A DNA stretch of 7,093 nucleotides from contig JAIFNK010000233.1 of the NCBI GenBank assembly GCA_020047775.1, positions 1 through 7,093 of the forward strand, given 5' to 3'. Below the pieces are notes generated by a model. That model worked only from the letters and a program-made list of their open reading frames with translations. It was not told the DNA's origin and did no database searches. Positions 6,015 through 7,093 of this stretch are shown piece by piece. Both the position numbers and the translations under genes were made by a program. Source of the stretch: Akkermansia sp. (GTDB taxonomy: Bacteria > Verrucomicrobiota > Verrucomicrobiia > Verrucomicrobiales > Akkermansiaceae). The first letter of the stretch is position 1, and every line of letters starts with the position of its first letter.

Positions 6015-7093
6015 ATGGCAACCAAAAAGAAGGTGGCGAAACCCGCCGCCAAGAAAAGCGCTCCGAAAGCCGCCAAGTCCGCGGCTAAAAAAACCGCAGC
6101 GAAAAAGACAGCCTCCCCCAAGAAGGTCAAATATGTTTACAACTGGGGAGCCGGCAAAGCTGACGGCAACGGCAGCATGAAGCCCCTGCTCGGCGGCAAG
6201 GGCGCCAACCTCGCAGAAATGACCCGCATCGGCCTGCCTGTGCCTCCGGGTTTCACGATCTCCACCGAGGTCTGCACCTACTTCTACGACAACAAGCGTA
6301 CTTACCCGGTCTCTCTCCAAGCGGAGATGGAAGCCGGCGTGAAGAACATGGAAAAAATCATGGGCAGCAAGTTCGGCGACGCCAAGGGCATGCCGCTGCT
6401 CGTTGCCGTCCGTTCCGGCGCGCGTGATTCGATGCCCGGCATGATGGACACCATCCTCAACCTCGGTCTCAATGACGCGACCGTGCTTTCCCTCGCTGCC
6501 GTCACCAAGAACGAGCGCTTCGCATGGGATTGTTATCGCCGCTTCGTCCAGATGTATGGCGACGTCGTGCTCGGCGTGCAAAAGGCTGAAGGTGAGGACC
6601 ACGAGCCTTTCGAAGTCGAAATCGAATCCTTCAAACACGAAAAATACGGCAAGGACATCGTCGATTCCGACCTGACCGCCGACGACCAGAAGGAACTCGT
6701 CAAGCGTTTCAAGGCACTCGTCAAAAAGCGCACCGGCCACAGCTTCCCGGCCGATCCATGGGACCAGCTCCGCGGTGCCGCCGGCGCCGTGTTCGGTTCG
6801 TGGATGAACGACCGCGCGATCGTCTATCGCCGCAAATATAACATCCCCGCCGCATGGGGCACCGCCGTCAACGTGCAGGCCATGGTTTATGGCAACACCG
6901 GCGATACCTCCGGCTCCGGCGTCGCCTTCACCCGCGATCCTGCCAACGGCAAAAACGAATTCTGGGGTGAATACCTCATCAACGCCCAGGGCGAAGACGT
7001 CGTCGCCGGCGTCCGCACCCCGGAAAACGTCAGCACCCTCAAGGCCGCGCTGCCAAAGCCGTACGCCGAGCTGATGAAGGTCCGCAAGATCCT
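6015..7093 (+). CDS. ppdK: Pyruvate, phosphate dikinase, N-terminal part (3' end outside window)
   Basis: The frame is open from ATG 6015 to the right edge (359 complete codons); full-length PpdK is about 870-900 residues. The enzyme interconverts ATP, pyruvate and phosphate with AMP, phosphoenolpyruvate and pyrophosphate through a phosphohistidine carried by a swinging central domain. What is visible is the nucleotide-binding ATP-grasp domain: [10 protein letters not shown] (60-69), [26 protein letters not shown] (132-146), [45 protein letters not shown] and [19 protein letters not shown], all near-identical in wording to known PpdK. The catalytic His and the pyruvate/PEP-binding domain lie beyond the edge. 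Residues 1-37 are a Lys/Ala-rich extension absent from classical bacterial PpdK, which begin near the segment equivalent to KYVYNW (39-44). ATG 6015 has no Shine-Dalgarno sequence, but it is the only in-frame start that includes the extension; no in-frame ATG occurs between it and Met55. Identity is essentially certain. Confidence 0.97.
   Translation, partial: MATKKKVAKPAAKKSAPKAAKSAAKKTAAKKTASPKKVKYVYNWGAGKADGNGSMKPLLGGKGANLAEMTRIGLPVPPGFTISTEVCTYFYDNKRTYPVSLQAEMEAGVKNMEKIMGSKFGDAKGMPLLVAVRSGARDSMPGMMDTILNLGLNDATVLSLAAVTKNERFAWDCYRRFVQMYGDVVLGVQKAEGEDHEPFEVEIESFKHEKYGKDIVDSDLTADDQKELVKRFKALVKKRTGHSFPADPWDQLRGAAGAVFGSWMNDRAIVYRRKYNIPAAWGTAVNVQAMVYGNTGDTSGSGVAFTRDPANGKNEFWGEYLINAQGEDVVAGVRTPENVSTLKAALPKPYAELMKVRKI
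6018..6125 (+). other. Lys/Ala-rich histone-H1-like N-terminal tail of PpdK
   Basis: Residues 2-37 contain 14 Lys and 12 Ala of 36, plus Ser, Thr, Pro and Val, with no acidic or aromatic residue. The unit AAKKT occurs twice in tandem (23-27 and 28-32) and looser variants (AAKKS, AAKS) precede it. Such tails resemble histone H1 C-termini and bacterial AlgP/HU-like basic tails. The tail is probably disordered and could bind nucleic acid or polyanions. A run of seven A bases lies at 6087-6093. Confidence 0.85.

Noticed and set aside
5987..6088. Small open frame from ATG 5987 ending within the ppdK tail codons
   Set aside because: It has no start signal, overlaps ppdK in another frame, and its charged composition simply mirrors the repetitive tail DNA.
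6087..6093. Run of seven A as a programmed frameshift or slippage site
   Set aside because: The zero frame continues into perfectly conserved PpdK sequence and the shifted frames stop quickly, so there is no sign of a meaningful alternative product.
5991..6740. A 249-residue open frame on the minus strand with Gly/Phe-rich end
   Set aside because: It is antisense to ppdK; the Gly/Phe/Leu-rich stretch is the reverse complement of the Lys/Ala-rich tail codons.

Overview
The window is a compact, GC-rich bacterial region with every recognisable gene on the + strand. Gene order and protein style (a dephospho-CoA kinase joined to Rho, a pyruvate phosphate dikinase with a Lys/Ala-rich head, almost no Shine-Dalgarno sequences) suggest a Gram-negative diderm, most plausibly in the Verrucomicrobiota/PVC group. 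That assignment is inference from sequence style only.

Positions 1-3869 hold a four-gene exporter cassette. In order these are the 3' part of a TolC-like outer-membrane efflux protein, an HlyD/MacA-like periplasmic adaptor, a MacB/LolD-type ABC ATPase, and an FtsX/MacB-type permease with four predicted membrane segments. Each gene overlaps the next (23, 11 and 62 nt), so they are probably translated in a coupled way and assembled as one tripartite, MacAB-TolC-like envelope-spanning pump. ATPase and permease are separate proteins here, unlike E. coli MacB. The substrate cannot be read from the sequence.

Positions 3923-5845 are one uninterrupted frame encoding a complete dephospho-CoA kinase (CoaE, about 198 residues) followed directly by a complete transcription termination factor Rho (about 442 residues). 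No stop codon separates them. The Rho methionine codon sits in an ATGA sequence, as expected if two ancestral genes with a 1-nt-offset overlap became fused. This is the most unusual item in the window.

Positions 5846-6014 form the longest intergenic space (169 nt). It has a small hairpin followed by T-runs just after rho, a TTGACA box, and a 12-base sequence also present immediately upstream of coaE. From 6015 to the right edge runs the N-terminal third or so of pyruvate, phosphate dikinase (PpdK). It starts with a roughly 37-residue Lys/Ala-rich, histone H1-tail-like extension that classical PpdK proteins lack. No RNA genes, CRISPR arrays, insertion sequences or phage genes were seen.
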